From: Mytilus trossulus
Lineage: Eukaryota; Mollusca; Bivalvia; Mytilida; Mytilidae
NCBI RefSeq assembly: GCF_036588685.1
Contig: NC_086382.1
Location: 71,087,999-71,151,998 of the forward strand
Direction of reading: 5' to 3'
DNA: 64,000 bases
A program made the position numbers and the translations under genes. Below the pieces are notes generated by a model that ran no database searches, was not told the DNA's origin, and saw only the letters and a list, made by a program, of their open reading frames with translations. This document shows positions 24,096-35,529 of this stretch, in pieces (the first letter of the stretch is position 1; every line of letters begins with the position of its first letter).

Positions 24096-25010
24096 TATAT
24101 TGCCCTCGCAATGGACGATGAAAAATACATTACAATAGTTGAGCACATATAACATTCATTCCGACAGTTATGTAAATGTCATGTTCTCTTGACACCTGTA
24201 TTCAATAAAAAATAACAAGTTTTTATTTATTTACAATATGCCTAAAGCAAAGAGTATCAAATGTATGACAAATTAAAAAAAGAAGTCAAGCGGTAATAGA
24301 TACTCAGCAACCAAAACAGATACAGAAAAAAGACAAATACAAATAAACAACAGTCAATACTTTTAATAGACAAAAGTCAAACTCAAGCAGCACATACAGT
24401 TTTCTCAATCTACAACGCAACATGGTTGTCGATAGCTGCTTACATCAACGTCATTTGAACTACATTGTATTGTGGGTATTTATATCATTGACGATTATTC
24501 CAAGCCTAGTGATTTTTTTGTTCGGCGTACCATCTGCATAATCAAAAGTACACACGTGTGCTGCGCATAGACAACTATCGTATTCACATCTATTCCAATG
24601 ACTGGATTGGTAAAAAACAGAATTTTAAGAATTTTGGATTCCCAAAGGTCTTCAACTGCATAATTGTTTGGGCTTTTATGTTTCTTTTTTTATTCTATCG
24701 TTTTTGATATGTTTTTTGAATTTGTTCACAATTTTAATCATATTATACGATAACATACTTTAATGTATCCACAACTACAAGGGTTGTCTTTTAAGCTTTT
24801 AACTTGCTTCATTTAGCATTTGAGAATTTACCAAGATAATTAGTATCTTATTAAACAATTTTAAAAATATTCAATCATCAGTCAACTTCAAATTCGTAAC
24901 ATTCAACTAGTGTAATTCATTTTTTTCTTTGACAGATCTAGGATAAGAAACGTCCAAAGTTCAAGTTTCAAACATCGATAATTTACACAGTATAAGTATC
25001 ATTTGCCGCA
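24096..25010 (+). other. upstream region and 5' UTR of TLR-B
   Basis: A+T-rich, without other genes. A good acceptor TTTTTTCTTTGACAG ends at about 24937, 73 bp before the TLR-B start, matching the 5' UTR intron layout of TLR-A and TLR-C. No TATA box is obvious near it because the promoter would lie upstream of the intron. Confidence 0.4.
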
Positions 25011-27572
25011 ATGAAACATTTGGCTAAACTGGTATTTTACTTGCTCATGCTGTGTTGTCATTCTGGATCTTCTAAAACATGTCGAATGAAAGAAAGAAAC
25101 ACTATTGCAGACTGCACAAAGAGTGGACTACAAGACATACCTAAATACTTGCCACTGAACATATCAGAGCTTGATCTAAGTCATAATAAAATATCGTTCC
25201 TTAGAAACAATGCATTCCAACGATTTGAGAATTTGACGGTATTAAAGCTTGATTATAACAATTTAGAGAACATTGACACAGAATCCTTCAATGGTCTCTC
25301 CAAACTCAGATGGCTTTCAATGGAGAAAAATAAACTTGATATTTCATCACGTGATTTCAAACATGTATTTAAACCTCTGAATAATTTGAACCATTTAGAC
25401 ATTAGATACAATATGGATAAATTGGTAACCAAAGCTACAGTAGAATATCCATTTTTCGGTTACATGTCTAACCTGACAACTCTATATATGGACCTGGCTG
25501 AAAACCCTGTTTTCAATTCGAGTGGTTTTGAGTTGATGCTTAACCTTCAAACTGTTAGATTTGAAAAATGCTATTTAAAACAAATGCTTAACGACACTTT
25601 GATAAACTTGCCACGAAATATTATCTCAATTTATTTTTATAGGTGTTATTCGTTTATATCGTTTGTAGAACCTAACTTTTTAAGACCTTTTCCTGTACTG
25701 AAGGAACTAACTATGTTTAAAGTTCGTGTCCGATTCGACGATGCATTGAAACTTTTGTACCCGTTCACTGGCAAGGAAATGACATCGATAAGCTTTATAC
25801 AAGTAATTGGGTTTGCAGCTAAGCCAGTCTTCATTACTCGTGATATGGTGAAATATCTAAAAGAAATTTGCGTTCAAACATTAGTTCTAGGAGAAAGTGA
25901 AATAGTTGGATATGAGGAAAATTCTTTACTTGCGTTTAAATATCCACAATGTTTGGAATATGTTGTATTTTCAGGCAATCGGTTTTCACTGGGAATAGAA
26001 AATCATGAAATGGAACTCATAGTTGTTGCAATGAAAGCAACAAATTTGAAGTACTTTGACTTATCGTACAATGCCATTAATTTCAATGATGTGACGTACT
26101 GTAATATTGAGGCTCTTCGAAATGTTTCTTATAGAAACGAAATATACAGCAATGGGTGTGAAGTTAAAACGAAAGTAGCTGAACAATATCAAATTTCAAA
26201 TTCAAATCTTCGATATTCTGACATGACTGAAGAAATAAATATAACTGTTTCGATGCCTGCAAACCTAACCTTTTTCCGACTATCGCATTATATGACATCA
26301 TATAAAGAGTACGGACTAAATTTCTTTGTAAAAAACTCAGCTACTTTGAGATACCTGGATTTGTCGTACTGGAAAGTTTCATATTTTCCAAATATATACT
26401 CCGTCACTCCATTCAACATAAAATATTTGGACTTAACTGGTGTCAGCTCAATGCTTTTTATCCACAAATCATCAGTGCCTATATTTCAAAATATCGAAAC
26501 TGCAATTATGAAGGATACAATGATTGATGAAACCATTAGAAGAAATGGTAATGTATTTAAACTATTCCCGACTGTTGAAAAGTTCGATATATCATACAAC
26601 AATGTCTTATATCTGGATGATGATTCTTTTTTGTTGAATACAAGACTATCGAACCTGAACATGGCAAACAATTTACTATCAACAATTCCAAAGGCAGTGA
26701 TGAGTTTAGCGCACCTTAATAGATTGGATATCAGATATAATCGAATTCAGACAATTGGACAAACATTCAGAACATGGCTTGATTCGAAAAGTGAAAGTAG
26801 AAAGTTTCTTCTACTTATAAAAGGTAATAGTTTCAAATGTACGTGTGATACATCCGATTTCATTCAGTGGATATTCAACACGAAAGTTGATTTCGATCAA
26901 AACAAAAAACGATACAATTGTACTTTGACTAACGGAACAGAAACCAATACATTGTTGGTTTATAGTCGGTTTCATGACCATTTCGGTAACTGTGATAGCA
27001 AAACTTGGTTACGTTTAGGTATTGGCCTCATCGTTTCCTTTTTTGGTTTGACTATAATTATTGCCGTTATCTTTAACTTTCGATGGAAAATCACATATTG
27101 GGTATACCAAAATTTTAGGAAGGCAGTAGAAAAAAGGTTGGAAAGAAAGTTTAGATATGACATCTACTTGACATATGCTGATGACAGAATTCAATGGGTT
27201 CGTGAAGTTCTCCTGCCGCGTATAGAAAATTCATGGAACATGACCGTCTGCATAGAAGATCGGGATTTCGAGCTTGGAATTTCGCAGGCAGATGCAATAG
27301 CAAATGCCATTGCGGGAAGTAAACATGCAATTTTCATAATTTCAGATATATACAACGATAAATCCTGGAGTCAGTATGAAATTGAAAGAGTAAAATATGA
27401 AAAATGTTCAAATTATTTGCAAAAAACTGTTGTTATTGTAAAAGATGCAAATGTGTCTTCAATTTTACACGAATTAGACAACATTTTACAACATTTGATA
27501 ATAATAGATTGGACTAATGATGAAACTGGTTGGGATAAATTACGTATGGCATTGTTTACGGAAGCTTTTTGA
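25011..27572 (+). CDS. Toll-like receptor, LRR-TM-TIR (TLR-B), intact
   Basis: Innate immune receptor of 853 residues in one exon. Signal peptide MKHLAKLVFYLLMLCCHSGSS; Cys-capped LRR start (CRMKERNTIADCTKSGLQDIP); LRRs such as LDLSHNKISFLRNNAF; C-terminal cap CTCDTSDFIQWIF to FGNC; membrane helix at about 669-691; TIR domain at about 715-850. TIR box 1 is YDIYLTY. Box 2 is EDRDFELG, with Leu in place of the BB-loop Pro. Box 3 is GWDKLRMALF. It aligns end to end with TLR-A but is clearly more diverged from it than TLR-C is, so it is an older paralogue. Frame and domain set are complete, so it is likely functional. Confidence 0.95.
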   Translation: MKHLAKLVFYLLMLCCHSGSSKTCRMKERNTIADCTKSGLQDIPKYLPLNISELDLSHNKISFLRNNAFQRFENLTVLKLDYNNLENIDTESFNGLSKLRWLSMEKNKLDISSRDFKHVFKPLNNLNHLDIRYNMDKLVTKATVEYPFFGYMSNLTTLYMDLAENPVFNSSGFELMLNLQTVRFEKCYLKQMLNDTLINLPRNIISIYFYRCYSFISFVEPNFLRPFPVLKELTMFKVRVRFDDALKLLYPFTGKEMTSISFIQVIGFAAKPVFITRDMVKYLKEICVQTLVLGESEIVGYEENSLLAFKYPQCLEYVVFSGNRFSLGIENHEMELIVVAMKATNLKYFDLSYNAINFNDVTYCNIEALRNVSYRNEIYSNGCEVKTKVAEQYQISNSNLRYSDMTEEINITVSMPANLTFFRLSHYMTSYKEYGLNFFVKNSATLRYLDLSYWKVSYFPNIYSVTPFNIKYLDLTGVSSMLFIHKSSVPIFQNIETAIMKDTMIDETIRRNGNVFKLFPTVEKFDISYNNVLYLDDDSFLLNTRLSNLNMANNLLSTIPKAVMSLAHLNRLDIRYNRIQTIGQTFRTWLDSKSESRKFLLLIKGNSFKCTCDTSDFIQWIFNTKVDFDQNKKRYNCTLTNGTETNTLLVYSRFHDHFGNCDSKTWLRLGIGLIVSFFGLTIIIAVIFNFRWKITYWVYQNFRKAVEKRLERKFRYDIYLTYADDRIQWVREVLLPRIENSWNMTVCIEDRDFELGISQADAIANAIAGSKHAIFIISDIYNDKSWSQYEIERVKYEKCSNYLQKTVVIVKDANVSSILHELDNILQHLIIIDWTNDETGWDKLRMALFTEAF

Positions 27573-27618
27573 TTAGTTTTTTTTATTCCTCGTCAACATT
27601 TCGCCGTGTAGTCTCAAC

Positions 27619-27624
27619 AATAAA
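27619..27624 (+). terminator. polyadenylation signal of TLR-B
   Basis: AATAAA 46 bp after the stop codon; gives a very short 3' UTR. TLR-C has AATAAA only about 350 bp downstream of its stop. Confidence 0.45.
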
Positions 27625-29237
27625 ATGATTTTTCTTGAAAACACTAAAATTGTACTCTGCCATAGAAAAGAAACCAAATTAAGGATTTCTTAACACTCTA
27701 ATAATTCTAAATTATATATTTTATGTTGCAGGGAACACAGAAAAGTTTATTATACCAATGATGTCATACCTGTCAAAATTATCACAAAAATTAAATGAAA
27801 GATTTTCGTCCTTTACAAAACATTTTGATTCCACATGAAGCAAACTTAGAAACCATTATCATTGAGGTATTTAATTAAAACAAACCAAGAGGTTTGATGA
27901 CCCCGCTTGTCAACCAACAAAATAAGAACAGTAGGTTGATATGCAAGTTGTAATTATTACCTTGAAAACTGCTGCATAAAGAGACAATCTTCAGGCATAA
28001 ATGTAAATAACGACAATACCTATCAATGATTTATCATTCTCGAAATTGTCAGTTATTTCCTTATACGACAAACTGCCCTTAAATGACGACTTCGCCATTT
28101 TTTTGGTCAATTTTTTCTGGGTTTTTACCATGACTTTTGGGGAGTTATGGAACTTTATGTATCGGTACTTTATATCGTTTCCGTTCAATACTCTTCTTCC
28201 TTTTGGGTTTCAAATTATATGTTGCTACTGATGATGAAATGGAGGTCAATGTATAAATATAAGATTGATTGTCAATGGGACGAATATCAACGAGTTGAGA
28301 TAGAAGTTGACTATATGGCATTGTACGACCTTTGACAATGAGCAAAACTTTGATAAATTTGTTTTGAAAGCGTCATTTCAATATTTAGATCAGTAACTGC
28401 AAGTAAGGCATTGTTTCATCAAGTATTCGAAATTAAACCAAAATTACAATTTTTCCGTTCTATTTGTCAGATATTCATTTGATATCACGAAATTACGAGA
28501 AAGATTATGTCTAATGGATGAATACAATAATGCATTTATCATATTTCTCTTAATGAAGTTGTCCCTAAAATTAGGTGGTTATACAGTTACTTATTTGACG
28601 AGATGATGTTGTCATCTAAGAAACTACTTGGGATTTTACTTTATAAAAATTTGGTATCACTTGTCAAACTTTAGTTCGGTAACATTCAGTTTGTTGGCAT
28701 TCTCACATTTGTGTGTCTTTGAAGTGACTTGAGAGATTTCTTAACCTAATGTGTTCAATTTTTACGATCGAATGTAAATCACCAAAAGATAGACAACTCG
28801 ACAACATTTTACTCGAAAAATGGTAAGAATGGAATAATTTCACTTCTGGAGTTTCTTTAATCGCCTTGTCATTTTTTTATATAGTTTTCATAGATAAAAC
28901 CTTATTGTTTATCTTGGTCGATCTGTAATAATATGTGTTTGCCGCAGAGTGTACAGTGAACACAACAATCAAATTTGACGTAGCAAACTGAAGCATATGA
29001 TTTAAATGAGATTTTTTGTGTGATTGTCTACTATGTATAAAGTTACATGCATGTATCAGTCTGTCTGCGAGGTTTATGAAGTAAATATTTAAGACGAATC
29101 AGATATTCGTTTTATTGGTTAAACATTTGGTACGAAATCAGAAGGTTAAAAAAACGTACATCCTTTATTTGGATGTGGACCTGTTAGTCTTACTCTATCG
29201 AATACATTTTATTTTAGTTTAAACATATTTATTTATA
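27625..29237. other. A+T-rich intergenic DNA
   Basis: No supported gene. At 28821 the sequence AAAAATG|GTAAGAATG resembles the donor-like site at 8890 before TLR-A (GAAATG|GTAAGAATC). It might be the end of a leader exon for TLR-C, 6.6 kb downstream, but similarity outside the donor is weak. Confidence 0.3.
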
Positions 29238-29531
29238 GTGGATTGGGAAACAAGTTTTGCAACTGAAATTACTCCCTTTCCACTTTGCGGGTGCGAGTGC
29301 CGCCTTGTAGTGGCATTAGCCTGCTCTTTTTCGAAATCTACAAGGATGTCTTTAACGTGCAGGAGATATGTCTCTCTCTTAACACGGGTCAGCCATTTAT
29401 CGTCCCCTTCCGACGGACTATCATCGTTTCCTCGAGACCATACTCGCAAATGGTGTCAAGGGAGAACGAATCGAAACAGGAACCTTTGTGTAAGTAGTCC
29501 GATGCACTAACCACTACACCACGGCTCTCAT
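29238..29531 (-). mobile_element. tRNA-derived SINE
   Basis: On the minus strand the element starts GAGCCGTGGTGTAGTGGTTA, an A-box-like start with the TAGTGGTTAGTGC of a tRNA D-arm. About 40 bases later comes GGTTCCTGTTTCGATTCG, a B-box-like T-arm; together these form an internal RNA polymerase III promoter. The following 200 bp form a non-tRNA body (including CACGTTAAAGACATCCTTG) that resembles conserved central domains of metazoan SINEs, though I cannot name which. It ends in A+T-rich sequence near 29238. Non-autonomous; needs a partner LINE. Confidence 0.72.
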
Positions 29532-30381
29532 ATCTTATTTTAATCAGATTTTTGTCAAGCTTCTTGCAGTTTACATATTTCAAAACTGTATTCTCGGTCT
29601 CTACAAAAATTTAAACAAAATGTGTTTAATACTGATAAAAATAATTTAATAAAGTTTCGTACGATTCCGTATTTTTAATCGGCTGATATTTCATGTCCGT
29701 ACTGCATGATAACACAAAAATTCAACGCTGAGAAAAAAGCCAAGGGGTTTGATTTTACTCGCAGTCTCACCGTTGTAGCCAACAGTGTAATTAAAAGAAT
29801 TTACGCTTCTTGTTTTTTTTAGTGTAAATGGGTGTCTAACGTTTGTATACTAGGCAGCTCTTCTAATATGCCCCACTTGACAATTTGGGATTTATGTAAC
29901 TGTGCTTAATACACAAATATTGTTATAAAAGAACAAGACAAAAAATTGCTTTTTTATTCCGGAATTATGGACTATCATAAACAAACACTAGTAAAATAAA
30001 AGATATTACATCAAAGTGCTCCTAAGTATTTATTCAAGTTTATATCACTAAAACTAAGTCAATGTAATCAATGTTGATGATCTTTCTTAATCAAATTTAT
30101 AACGAAAGTATCATCACTAACACTGGTGGTATAAGTGTATACATTATTACATTATTAAAAACAATGAAATCAAACATTTGTCAAATATGTAGTATTTATC
30201 AGCAATAATTCATTCTAAGCATGTTTTGAAGTATAGTTTTCGACAAAAATTGTGATATTGCTACCGTAACTTTTAATTTGCTTTAACATATCAGTCTGCC
30301 TGAGTTGAATCAGAAATGATAGTTATTACGAATATATGACATTGAACAATTCAAATAGAAAAAATATACCCAATCATGGTA
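29532..30381. other. A+T-rich spacer
   Basis: No gene or repeat that I can identify. Confidence 0.4.
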
Positions 30382-30509
30382 CAACTCCATTGACATCTAA
30401 ACGGAATTCAGGTATATACCCTACCAATTATATCAAACACTCTGTCTTCTGCACTGTCATCGTGCTGGCTACGTATCCAAGATACAGACTGATTGTTTGG
30501 ACAAATATA
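30382..30509 (-). pseudogene. dermatopontin exon remnant
   Basis: The minus strand is clearly homologous to the middle and end of exon 1 of the gene at 864-1077. It still reads CPNNQSVSW, then RSQHD and an EDRVFDI-like stretch, and ends CQWS. Its Cys before the exon end is replaced by Gly and there is an in-frame TGA where the intact copy has a Gly codon. The signal-peptide part is missing. It marks an old duplication of the dermatopontin region. Confidence 0.8.
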
Positions 30510-31090
30510 GTAAAACTATTAAGATTCTGATTAAAACAATTAAGGTAATTTCTATGTGCGATGTGTATAAGTGGAGATCGTTTGTGAAGGCTCTTCCATG
30601 AACCTCCCTTTTTGTTTGTAAAGAAACAAACACATTATCACACATTTTTTTCACTACCTCTTTGAAAAAGGATGCACACTTATAATCATGTATTACTGGA
30701 TTGCGAGTTAACGTCTTTTTTTTTTATTCCATTCCAATTTATGATATTTTTACACCACGAAATAACATTTAGATGTCTGCTCGTAACATCGGTATGTACA
30801 GTTCTGATTCAAAATAAGCATTCTATAATTTAGTAGCAATGACATACTATTTCTTATTAAAAGTAGTGTTGGAAAGGACGTAAACATCTAAATCTTATTT
30901 AACCAACTATTTCTTATTTGATATATTTTTATTTTATATCAAATTATTGCACCGAATGTTTGATTATTTTTTCTCCTTTTTTATTCGGTGTGTTAAGAAG
31001 TGTTCGAGTATATTAAACAATTAAACAACACAGTTTACCTGCATCTGTCGAAACTTTTAACACCATCAGAGGCAACGGCATAACATGTCT
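30510..31090. other. A+T-rich spacer
   Basis: No gene or repeat that I can identify. It lies between the dermatopontin remnant and a repeat cluster. Confidence 0.35.
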
Positions 31091-31142
31091 TATTTATTTG
31101 TATTGTAGTCCGGTAATATTTATTTGTATTGTAGTCCGGTAA
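31091..31142. repeat. 26-bp perfect direct repeat
   Basis: TATTTATTTGTATTGTAGTC plus CGGTAA, repeated twice with no spacer. It may be a short tandem duplication or a target duplication at a repeat edge; the next interspersed repeat starts within 50 bp. Confidence 0.65.
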
Positions 31143-31179
31143 TATTTTGTTTTCATTTCAATGTTATATTTAACTGTGC

Positions 31180-31603
31180 CATTAAAGTGCGCGGTTTGGC
31201 ATGCCTTAAAACCAGGTTCAACCCACCACTTTTATTCCCCTTTAAAAGTGTCCTGTACCAAGTCAGGAAGATGGCCATTGTTATAATATTGTTCGTTTCT
31301 GTGTGTGTGTTGCGTTTTAACGTTGAGTCGTTTCTGTTTTCTCTTGTTTTTGAGATAAGACGTGGCACGGTACTTGTCTATCCCATATTGATGTATTTGG
31401 TTTTGATGTTATATTTGTTATTCTCGTGGTGTATTGTCTGTTGCTTGGTCCGTTTCTGTGTGCTGTTGCGTTTCGGTGTTGTGTCGTTGTTCTCCTCTTA
31501 TATTTAATGCATTTCCCTCGGTTTTGGTTTGTTGCCCCGATTTTGTTTTTTGTCCATGGATTTATGAGTTTTGAACAGCGGTATACTACTGTTGCCTTTA
31601 TTT
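31180..31603 (-). repeat. compound interspersed repeats
   Basis: 31180-31300 contains AAAACCAGGTTCAACCCACC and CTGTACCAAGTCAGGAA and matches 61200-61345 and, inverted, 15655-15805. 31440-31603 is the inverted relative of 20350-20472. Open frames across this block follow the repeats and are not genes. Confidence 0.6.
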
Positions 31604-31879
31604 ATAAGATTATAAGAGAAAAATATCGTTAGGAGGAATTTGTTGAACATATCTATGTTAGGTTGTACATATACTACAGGGAGATAACAATGTAGACATA
31701 AATTAAGGTGAAAGTTGTAATCAAGTGTTATTATTAAGACAATATATAAAGCGTCTAAATAATCAAAATTAATAGAAAGGGATTTAATAGAAAGGTCCCA
31801 ATAATGAATCATGCATATTAAACAAAAATAAAATTCACAAAAAAAACTGAACTCACAAAAAGATTCACAACGTAAAGTC
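31604..31879. other. A+T-rich spacer between repeats
   Basis: Nothing recognised. A long minus-strand open frame across here runs out of the neighbouring repeat. Confidence 0.35.
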
Positions 31880-32345
31880 AATAACCGTATGGTAAAATCA
31901 AAAGCTTAAACACATCAAACGAGTCGACAACAATTGTCATTTTCCTGACTTGGTGCAGGCATTTCTATATGTAGAAAATAGCGATAAAATCTGGTTTCAA
32001 AGCTAGCTAACCCTCTTACATGTATGGCAGTCGCATACAATTTTTCAGTGGTTTTAAACTTATACAACAATAATCCAACAAATTGTGAATGCGTTTATAC
32101 ACATGTCCGGTGATGAATGCACAATAAGAGATGATAGGAACCCGATGGCACTCCTGTTGAAGTTCCATCTGGTATTATTGTATTTGCTAATTTCATCATA
32201 CAATAACCAAAGGCCATCAATGGGTTTTTAATGCAGCGGGAAACTCCCTACCAGGAGGTGTGCTTGCACTCGCTTCTTACAAAAATGTATACTAGTGCAG
32301 TGATAATGGACGTTATACTAAATGTGGCGGGGTTAAACATGTTTT
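31880..32345 (-). repeat. interspersed repeat, inverted copy
   Basis: The first part (CAAACGAGTCGACAACAATT, then CCTGACTTGGTGCAGGCATT) is the reverse of the family at 61200-61345. The second part holds GGGAAACTCCCTACCAGGAG, a motif I associate with repeats widespread in mussels. No coding capacity. Confidence 0.5.
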
Positions 32346-32899
32346 ATGATATCTAAACCTTCCCATTTTACCTCGATCCTATGAAGAAGAAAAAACACAC
32401 AACAATACGCAGAGTGAAACTCAGTTCAAAAAGGTCCGAGTCCGATGTCAGAATAAGTAACAAAAGAAACTTAACAAAATGACAATGATAGGACTACTAG
32501 TAGTTACTGAGGTTGGTTTTTTTTCGCGTTAAGGTTGTTTCGAATTTTTTGACATTCTAGGTTGCAAACTTAAGCAATATAAAGTTTTTTCTGACATGGC
32601 CCATGTACATTATATATTCGTTATGTTATTACACGTAGTTCGAGTATAAATAATCAAGTCAAGTCTTTTAATCAATACTAAGACATTTCAACTTGCATTA
32701 ATATAGGAAAATGTTGTATGAATTCCAATGAGATAATTCTCCATCTAAGTCACAATTTGTACTAGTGAACCATTTTAGGCCCAGGCGTTAAGTAATACCT
32801 TTTTTCAACTAACATAATATTTATACAAGTCTCGAAGTACACAGGGAATTTTATCATAAGTGCTTACATAACAGTTGTAATAATTAAACTACAAAGAGA

Positions 32900-32954
32900 A
32901 GATAACTATTTTGTATTTCTGCTTTCGGTATCAACAATGAATCACATTAACAAG
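32900..32954 (+). other. leader-like exon, candidate 5' UTR exon of TLR-C
   Basis: Ends CACATTAACAAG|GTAAGAAAC and resembles 3975-4029 before TLR-A, including an upstream GAAGATAA stretch. It lies 2.5 kb upstream of the TLR-C coding exon in the same orientation. Inferred from conservation of the exon end and donor only. Confidence 0.35.
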
Positions 32955-33349
32955 GTAAGAAACAAATGTATCTTTGCTATCATAATACGCTGTACATACT
33001 TAATTCGATATGTTGTAATTCAACATAATAATCATTAAAAAGGGACAAACAAATTATAAATACATAATTATGTGCATATGATATGGCGTGAGGAAAAAGT
33101 GTGCTATATACATCTTAAGCTTGCAAAAGGCATATTGACATGCATTTAATTTGTTATTTAATTGAGGAGATAGTAGTATGTTCAAATCTCATCAGTCAAT
33201 CAGAAATAGGCAAATCAAGGTTGAGAACGCGAATGAATTAAAAAGTAGAAACGGCAAGTACATGTGCCTTCTGCTATTAATGCAGGCCCAGTTACCGGAA
33301 TTTACACTGAAATAAAACATTTAACAAATATTATATGACATACAATTCT

Positions 33350-33751
33350 TTATCTTGTCTGCTTTTCTAGTTTTTGTTTTCTGTTGGTGACCTTGCAGTT
33401 TTTTCGTTTTTTCCGCTTTTTTTTTAAATTTTCTTGAGTTTTTTTCTTTGTTTGTCTGTAAGAATGTTTGTCCTCAAATATTAACTGAAATGAAACATTA
33501 ACATGCATCAGAAAATTTGCGGCGTTAATCATCTTTATACAATTATTTCTTTTATTTTGATAAATCAATAATTTTGGATAACTATTTTTAGAAACATTCA
33601 AGAAGTAAAGTAAAGTATTATGTCTTTTTTGTTGTTGACTGAATGATACGAAAGTTGGTTTATTTACTCTCAAAACTAATTTCATCAAGAGTATCAGAAA
33701 GAGATTCAAAAGGATAAAGAAAAATAATGTTTGCTTCATATTTTGCTTCAT
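33350..33751 (-). CDS. unrecognised 133-residue open frame with signal-anchor-like N-terminus
   Basis: Starts MKQNMKQTLFFFILLNLFLILLMKLVL, a short basic tail and one membrane segment, as in type II membrane proteins. A Ser/Asn-rich middle follows, then a very Lys/Arg-rich end (KKKTQENLKKKRKKRKNCK). No domain recognised. The Lys-rich tail comes from A/T homopolymers, so it may be only a lucky open frame. No promoter or poly(A) site is evident. Confidence 0.2.
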   Translation of the reverse strand: MKQNMKQTLFFFILLNLFLILLMKLVLRVNKPTFVSFSQQQKRHNTLLYFLNVSKNSYPKLLIYQNKRNNCIKMINAANFLMHVNVSFQLIFEDKHSYRQTKKKTQENLKKKRKKRKNCKVTNRKQKLEKQTR

Positions 33752-34837
33752 ATTAGTCCTGACAAACTTGGTTTTGTAAGTCCTGCACTGATTTTACCTG
33801 TTGAATATATATTGACCGGTTTACAATAACATTACGGTATTTAACACTTGAACATTCTGTTGTCTTTGACAGTTTACCTTTCGTTATTTATTGCATAATT
33901 TGCAAAAAAGGCAAGAAAACTTCTTTTCAAACTTGATAATTTAATTGAGTTAGTAAGTAGTACAGTGTCAGCTTAATTTGTATTGGTTATATTTTTTTCT
34001 CTTTCTCAAAGTGTTTTTAAATCAAACTATTATTCATGATGTCTAAATATATGGTTGTCCTTTAGTGTCGTCTTCCGTTATCACTTAGGCGTCAGGTTTT
34101 TGTCGGAAACCTTCAAACTATTTTAATTTCATGGTCATCCAATCTTTAATTATAATGAAGATTTGCTTTTGCCAAATTCTCAAAGGAAACTGATAATCAA
34201 CAAATATCTGAAATAGGGAAACATTTAATCAGAACATGAATAATTTCATATTTTCAACAGTATTTGTTATCCTCATCAACCCACGACATTTAAAACATTG
34301 AGGTATAATCAACTTCAAATGAAAATAGGATTTGTGCAGTTTAATGTAAAATATGTATACGGACGCTGACAAAACTGGACAGACCGGTTTTTGTTTTTTA
34401 ATCTAAATACAATAACTGTATACACGAAGGATAATTTCCTACCTGTTTCCAGAAGCATTCTGGATGTGAAACACGTATGTTTTGCTAAAATTGTGATCGG
34501 CATGCCCAGAATAAATCGACCAATTACAATTGTGATCTAGAATTGCACAATGTTTTGATATATAAAGCGTCCATCGAAGATAAACAAAAAAACGCTCTGT
34601 TGTCGTGGATAAACAACACAATGTTAAGAAGCTGTGCAACAGAAAAAAACTATTCGTCACCAAACACTGAATAACACGAGAAACAGTTTAAATGGAAAAT
34701 AAATCGAAATATTTAAACATCAAAATGTTATAATCTCTGTTTTTCTTTTGGTTCTCACATCATAAACGTATGTTATTTGTTTTCTTAAAGTTCGTTTCTG
34801 TGTGTTTTAAATATCAAAAGTAACAGGATTATAATTT

Positions 34838-35205
34838 GATACGCCAGACGAGCGTTTCATCTACATAGGACTCATCAGTGACGCTCAGATAAAAAATAAT
34901 TATAACGTCAAACAAGTAAAAAGTGACAGAGTGAATTCCAAATAGTCTTGCCGAATACGGCTAAGGTAATATATTCTTGGGATAGAAAATTCTTAGTTTT
35001 TCGACAAATTCAAAGTTTTGTAACAGGCATATTATGTTAAAACCGAAGAGCTGACTACTTGGCTGGTGATACCCTCGGGAACGAAACGTCCACCAGCAGT
35101 GGCATCGACCTAGCGGTGTAAATATGTACCAAGATTATAATTTAATACGCCAGACGCGCGTTTCGTCTACAAACGACTCATAATTGACGCTCAGATTAAA
35201 ATAGT
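34838..35205. repeat. pair of 'CAGACGCGCGTTTCGTCTAC' repeats with a conserved spacer
   Basis: Two direct copies about 288 bp apart (34838-34905 and 35125-35200) share ATTATAATTTRATACGCCAG and TGACGCTCAG. Between them lies CGAAACGTCCACCAGCAGTG, another motif I associate with bivalve repeats. A third single copy is at about 2363. Probably one dispersed element with near-identical ends. Confidence 0.55.
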
Positions 35206-35419
35206 TAAAAAGCTAGACAAGTCGGTTGGTTTCGTGTTGCACTTTAGTGTGTCTGTTGGTTTTTTTTATTTCCTCTAATATTTGTTGTATTTCCAACGGT
35301 TCAAGTTTGTAACCCGGATGTGTTTTATCTCAATTGATTAATGACTTTTAAGCACCGGCATACTACTGTAGCCATTATTAAGACCTTCTTTTCTATGATT
35401 GTTTTTCTATTTTTTTCAG

Positions 35420-35529
35420 GAATCATCTTCATTTTGTTTAGTTTACGTGTCATTCAATCTGTAATACTGCAAAAAATGACATTAGTGATGTAAACAATAT
35501 CAAAGATGCCGACATTAGCTTACCTTATC
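35420..35529 (+). pseudogene. 5' end of TLR-C, cut off by the 18.5-kb insertion
   Basis: Acceptor TTTTTTTCAG ends at 35419. An 86-bp leader then reaches ATG at 35506, followed by eight codons MPTLAYLI, which match the start of TLR-A (MPTLVYLI). The frame then runs into the mobile element at 35530. The rest of the gene resumes at 54018 in the same frame. This is the upstream half of the insertion site and shows the target was the signal-peptide coding sequence. Confidence 0.85.
35524..35529. repeat. target-site duplication, left copy (CTTATC)
   Basis: CTTATC directly precedes the left terminus and is repeated exactly at 54012-54017 after the right terminus. It encodes codons Leu-Ile of the TLR-C signal peptide. 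Confidence 0.85.

Noticed and set aside
29470-29531. Functional tRNA gene
   Set aside because: Only A- and B-box-like parts are present with no acceptor stem pairing, and it continues into a SINE body.
29219-29583. Several overlapping open frames on both strands
   Set aside because: They fall inside the SINE and reflect its higher G+C content.
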